In this document: positions 60,905 through 64,000 of the stretch, in pieces
Numbering within the stretch: the stretch's first letter is position 1
Layout: each line of letters begins with the position of its first letter
Source: Bradyrhizobium sp. CB1650
GTDB taxonomy: Bacteria; Pseudomonadota; Alphaproteobacteria; Rhizobiales; Xanthobacteraceae
DNA: 64,000 nucleotides
Direction of reading: 5' to 3'
NCBI RefSeq assembly: GCF_029761915.1
Contig: NZ_CP121695.1
Coordinates: 3,191,501-3,255,500 of the forward strand
Notes under the pieces: model-generated
The model's input: the letters and a program-made list of their open reading frames with translations, nothing else
Databases searched by the model: none
What the model was told of the DNA's origin: nothing
Translations under genes and position numbers: made by a program

Positions 60905-60921
60905 AAATGAAGGAACCTTCG

Positions 60922-62271
60922 ATGGCAGCCAAAAGATCGCCGGTCGCCGGCAACTCAGGCGACCGCAAGGTATCCGGTCAGGACGCAGAAGCGGCTGGAT
61001 CGGTGGGTGCGATGCGGCTGGTTGATGATGCCGAGGCCGCCGACCGTCCGGTGGAAGTTGCAAATTCGCGGCAGCCAGAAGCCCCCAGCCAAGGGAGACA
61101 AGGTCAGGGCACCGCTGCATTGGCGGCAGTACCTGTGCCAGCCACCTCAAAGACGCAGTCCGGGGAAGCTCTTTACAGTCCCGCGTTCGAGCGCGCCCCG
61201 GCTGCTTCGAAAAGAAGCATCAGAGAGAGGATCCGACGGCCCCTTATGCTTGCGCTACCCATCGCGCTCGCTGTGTTGGGTTCAACCTATTACGTGCTCG
61301 AAGAGCCCTACGTCTCGACTGACGACGCGTTCGTTCGGGCTGCAAAAGTGGCCGTCAACGCCAGGGTCGCCGGCCAGGCGATAGAGATCGGCGTCCACGA
61401 CAATGAGCGCGTGCGCCAGGGCCAGGTGCTATTCCGGATCGATCCTGAATCCTACCAGATCGCGGTCGATCAGGCCGAGGCGCGGCTCGGCAGCGCGCGC
61501 CTGCAGATCGAAGCGCTCAAGACGACTTATCACCAGCAACAGGCCGAGCTGCAGTCCGCCAGGGATTCGGCGGCGTTTGACGAGCGCGAATATGATCGCA
61601 AGAAAGCCCTTGTCGCCAACGATTTTACCCCCCGCGCGACTTTCGAGCGGGCAGAGACGGATCTCAAGGTGGCCCGCCAACACGTAGCGTCGGCCGAACA
61701 GCAGATCGCCAATACCGTGGCTGCCTTGGACGGCGATCCGAATATCGACGTCAATCGTCATCCGACTGTTCGAGCGGCCAAGGCCCAGCTCGATCGCGCC
61801 AGGCTCGATCTCTCATACACGACAGTGACCGCGCCCGATGATGGCGTGGTCACGAGGGTTGATGACCTGCAGGTTGGCAATTTTGTCAATCCTGGCAACG
61901 CAGTGTTCTCGCTGATCTCAAGCCGGCGCGTCTGGATTGAGGCGAACTTCCGCGAAACGGGCCTTACCCACATGCGCCCAGGTCAGGAGGCTACGATCGA
62001 CGTCGATGCCTACCCGGATCGCAGGTTCAACGCACATGTCGTCAGCATGAGCCCCGGCACGGGATCGGATTTCGCGGTCCTGCCGCCGGAGAATGCGACG
62101 GGCAATTGGGTGAAGGTGGTCCAGCGTCTCCCGGTCCGATTGGAGCTCGATGAGATCGATCCGTCCAGGCCGTTGTTCTCGGGCATCAGTGTGACTGCGC
62201 GGATCAACACCGGACATCGCAGCGCCTGGCTGCGGCCGTTCCAGCCCGTGTTTGCCGGAGAGGCCAAATGA
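60922..62271 (+). CDS. HlyD/EmrA-type membrane fusion protein (efflux system 2)
   Basis: A 449-residue protein from MAAKRSPVAGNSGDRK; AAGGAA stands seven bases before this ATG. An earlier ATG at 60907 would place the start two bases from the operator. It has one membrane helix (LMLALPIALAVLGSTYYVLEEPY), a lipoyl half (STDDAFVRAAKVAVNARVAGQAIEIGVHDNERVRQGQVLFRID), coiled-coil hairpin, second lipoyl half (LDLSYTTVTAPDDGVVTRVDDLQVGNFV) and VWIEANFRETGLTHMRPGQEATIDVDAYPD. Coupled to the exporter by ATGA. Shorter than system 1. Confidence 0.92.
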   Translation: MAAKRSPVAGNSGDRKVSGQDAEAAGSVGAMRLVDDAEAADRPVEVANSRQPEAPSQGRQGQGTAALAAVPVPATSKTQSGEALYSPAFERAPAASKRSIRERIRRPLMLALPIALAVLGSTYYVLEEPYVSTDDAFVRAAKVAVNARVAGQAIEIGVHDNERVRQGQVLFRIDPESYQIAVDQAEARLGSARLQIEALKTTYHQQQAELQSARDSAAFDEREYDRKKALVANDFTPRATFERAETDLKVARQHVASAEQQIANTVAALDGDPNIDVNRHPTVRAAKAQLDRARLDLSYTTVTAPDDGVVTRVDDLQVGNFVNPGNAVFSLISSRRVWIEANFRETGLTHMRPGQEATIDVDAYPDRRFNAHVVSMSPGTGSDFAVLPPENATGNWVKVVQRLPVRLELDEIDPSRPLFSGISVTARINTGHRSAWLRPFQPVFAGEAK

Positions 62272-63758
62272 GCGTCGCGCTCGCATCGCGCACGGAAGTC
62301 GGCACCCGCGCGATCACTGTCGCGGCGCTGATGGCGACTTTCATGGAGACAGTGAATATCTCGCTGCCGAATGCCGCTTTGCCGCACATCCAGGGCACGC
62401 TGTCCATGGCCGACGACGAGGTTGGCTGGGTGTTCACGGCCTATATCACGGCAGGCGCCACGATGTTGCCAATGTCGCGCTGGCTCGCCAACCGCTATGG
62501 CCGGAAGACGGTCTATCAGTTGGCACTCGTGATATTTTCGCTCGGTCTCATACTCAACACGCTGGCGACCACGTCGCTTCAGTTCGTGTTTGCCCGCATC
62601 GTTCAGGGTGCCGCGAGCGGCTTGCTCGCTCCGCTGTCGTTGATCATTCTGCTTGATGTGCTGCCGCAGCCGCGCCATGCGCGGATCAGCTTGGCGTGGA
62701 CGGTATGCGTGATGCTGGGCATCAGCAGCGGAGCAAGCATCGGCGGCTGGCTCAGCGAATATCACGGTTGGCATTCGATCTTCTATGTCAGCCTACCAAT
62801 GGCGGCCTTCATTTTCCTGGTTGTCGGGTTGTCGCTGCCGGAGAAGGTCGAGCAAAGCTCGCCCTTCGATTTTTTCGGCTGGGCGATGATCTCGCTTGGC
62901 ATGATCGGCCTGCAGATGGTGCTGGACCGTGGCGAGCGCCTTGAATGGTTGGACTCGCCCGAAATCTGGATTGAGGCGATAGCGTCGTTCGTGGGATTCT
63001 ATCTCTTCATCGTGCACATCGCAACGACGGATAAGCATTTTCTCGACAAGGCGCTGTTCACTGACCGCAACTTTGCGCTTTCGGTGGTCATGGTCTTCGC
63101 TGTCGGTGTCGTCCTGCTGCCGACGCTGGCCTTGACGTCGCCGATGCTGGAGAGCCTGCTCCACTATCCCGTCGATACCACCGGCTACATGACCCTCGCG
63201 CGCGGTATGACGCTTGTGGGCGCGGTGGCGCTGATGGGTCTGGCTCCCGCTGAAATCGACAACCGGCTGTTCATCTTCAGCGGCATGGCTGTCGTGATCT
63301 ACGCGAATTGGCTGATGCTCGGCTATTCGCCTGACATGGACTGGCGGCTGTCGGCGACCGCAATGCTGCTGCAGGGCGCGGGTCTCGGCATGGTGCTTCC
63401 ATCGCTCGGCAAATCCGCGTTCGCCACGCTTGATCCGAAACTCAGGCCGCAGGGCACGGCATTCTTCAATCAGTCGCGAGTCTATGGAAGCGCGATCGGC
63501 ATCGCCGTCGTTCAGATCTTCTTCTACGGCAACACCCAGGCGATGCACCTTGCGCTCGCCAAGAACCTTACGCCCTACCGTGTGGCCGCTCATGCCGGGG
63601 CCCTTACCGACAGGGCAGGGCTCGCTGCGCTCAACGAGATGCTGACGCGTCAGGCGGCCGTCGTGGCGGTGATCGACCAGTTCGAGATCCTGATGTTCGC
63701 CATGTTGATCGTGAGCCCCCTCGTGTTTTTTCTCCGCAGGCCGCGGCCGGCTGATTAG
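62268..63758 (+). CDS. DHA2-family MFS multidrug exporter (EmrB-like, system 2)
   Basis: A 496-residue inner-membrane exporter. ATFMETVNISLPNAALPHIQGTLSMADDEVGWVFTAYITAGATMLPMSRWLANRYGRKTVYQLALVIF holds the first helices and motif A variant RWLANRYGRK. GISSGASIGGWLSEYHGWHSIFYVSLPMA is the DHA2 motif C region. The pair should extrude drugs or antimicrobial plant compounds. The two TetR sites upstream imply induction by a ligand of that regulator. An aldo/keto reductase gene follows after 28 bases. Confidence 0.93.
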   Translation: MSVALASRTEVGTRAITVAALMATFMETVNISLPNAALPHIQGTLSMADDEVGWVFTAYITAGATMLPMSRWLANRYGRKTVYQLALVIFSLGLILNTLATTSLQFVFARIVQGAASGLLAPLSLIILLDVLPQPRHARISLAWTVCVMLGISSGASIGGWLSEYHGWHSIFYVSLPMAAFIFLVVGLSLPEKVEQSSPFDFFGWAMISLGMIGLQMVLDRGERLEWLDSPEIWIEAIASFVGFYLFIVHIATTDKHFLDKALFTDRNFALSVVMVFAVGVVLLPTLALTSPMLESLLHYPVDTTGYMTLARGMTLVGAVALMGLAPAEIDNRLFIFSGMAVVIYANWLMLGYSPDMDWRLSATAMLLQGAGLGMVLPSLGKSAFATLDPKLRPQGTAFFNQSRVYGSAIGIAVVQIFFYGNTQAMHLALAKNLTPYRVAAHAGALTDRAGLAALNEMLTRQAAVVAVIDQFEILMFAMLIVSPLVFFLRRPRPAD

Positions 63759-63786
63759 CCATTATTCGTGAAAGGAAAGTACGATC

Positions 63787-64000
63787 ATGACGAAGTCCGA
63801 CATGCTTCGGTACACGAGGATTTCAACTCACGGATCCGGTACGATCCCGGCCGCCGGGTTCGGCACGCTTATTCCGGATTCCGTCGCCACCAGACATGCG
63901 ACCAGGGCAGCACTGGAGGCCGGATTCCGGCATCTCGATGCTGCGGAACGCTACCGCAACGAAGACGCCGTCGGCGAAGCGATTGCGGAAGCGATCAACG
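63787..64000 (+). CDS. Aldo/keto reductase, partial at window end
   Basis: The ATG at 63787 follows GAAAGGAAAG. The 71 residues seen include TIPAAGFGTLIPDSVATRHATRAALEAGFRHLDAAERYRNEDAVGEAIAEAI, with the AKR signature GFRHLDxAxxYxNE that holds catalytic Asp and Tyr. It reduces aldehydes or ketones with NADPH. As the third gene of the efflux operon, it suggests that carbonyl detoxification and export are induced together. The C-terminal part lies beyond the window. Confidence 0.85.
   Translation, partial: MTKSDMLRYTRISTHGSGTIPAAGFGTLIPDSVATRHATRAALEAGFRHLDAAERYRNEDAVGEAIAEAIN

Overview
The window looks like an accessory, insertion-sequence-rich stretch of a Bradyrhizobium-like alphaproteobacterium (Nitrobacteraceae). 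The reasons are high GC, a class III adenylate cyclase with TolB-like and TPR parts, DUF3551, DUF6894 and DUF768-type small proteins, and many short genes of types I know from Bradyrhizobium genomic islands. The genus is inferred from family knowledge, not from a search. No rRNA, tRNA or CRISPR array was seen.

Layout. 1-6.6 kb: partial amino-acid-type binding protein, adenylate cyclase, methyltransferase, a cut IS1182-type transposase and an IS110 element. 6.6-9.3 kb: IS21 copy A with a 9-bp target duplication. 9.4-11.3 kb: small genes and dead integrase/IS91 pieces. 11.9-18.1 kb: the most coherent metabolic locus, with an ornithine cyclodeaminase/mu-crystallin-family enzyme, an orphan PhnD-like binding protein, a HutD-family protein, a HutC-like GntR regulator and a complete NMT1-type ABC importer. 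Three copies of a TGTATATACA-type palindrome lie in front of these units, so I propose they form one regulon. 18.2-24.2 kb: IS630 deletion derivative, IS110 remnant, and an IS3 element split by an IS30 element. 25-36.7 kb: two DUF3551 genes, IS21 copies B and C, a lytic transglycosylase-like gene, and decaying small-gene arrays.

36.7-41.3 kb: zinc-ribbon small genes sharing a conserved leader, a DNA-ligase pseudogene, a gamma-glutamylcyclotransferase-like gene and a run of strong hairpins. 41.5-47.2 kb: LysR regulator divergent from alpha/beta hydrolase, Tat-exported metallo-beta-lactamase-fold protein and SDR; then a secreted lactonase-like protein and a cupin. 47.3-49.7 kb: a two-gene FAD-dehydrogenase operon whose large subunit is cut and runs into a TetR gene. 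51.3-54.6 kb: GAF-histidine kinase, ISNCY remnant and dead cydA. 54.7-64 kb: two NTF2-like proteins and two EmrAB-like efflux operons; the second has a frameshifted TetR and ends in an aldo/keto reductase cut by the window edge.

The two TetR promoters each carry two TTGTA-N8-TACAA-type sites about 62 bp apart, so the intact TetR may control both. The window therefore combines uptake and metabolism of an unknown (possibly imino or amidine-type) compound, multidrug export and detoxification enzymes, with heavy IS traffic and many decayed genes.
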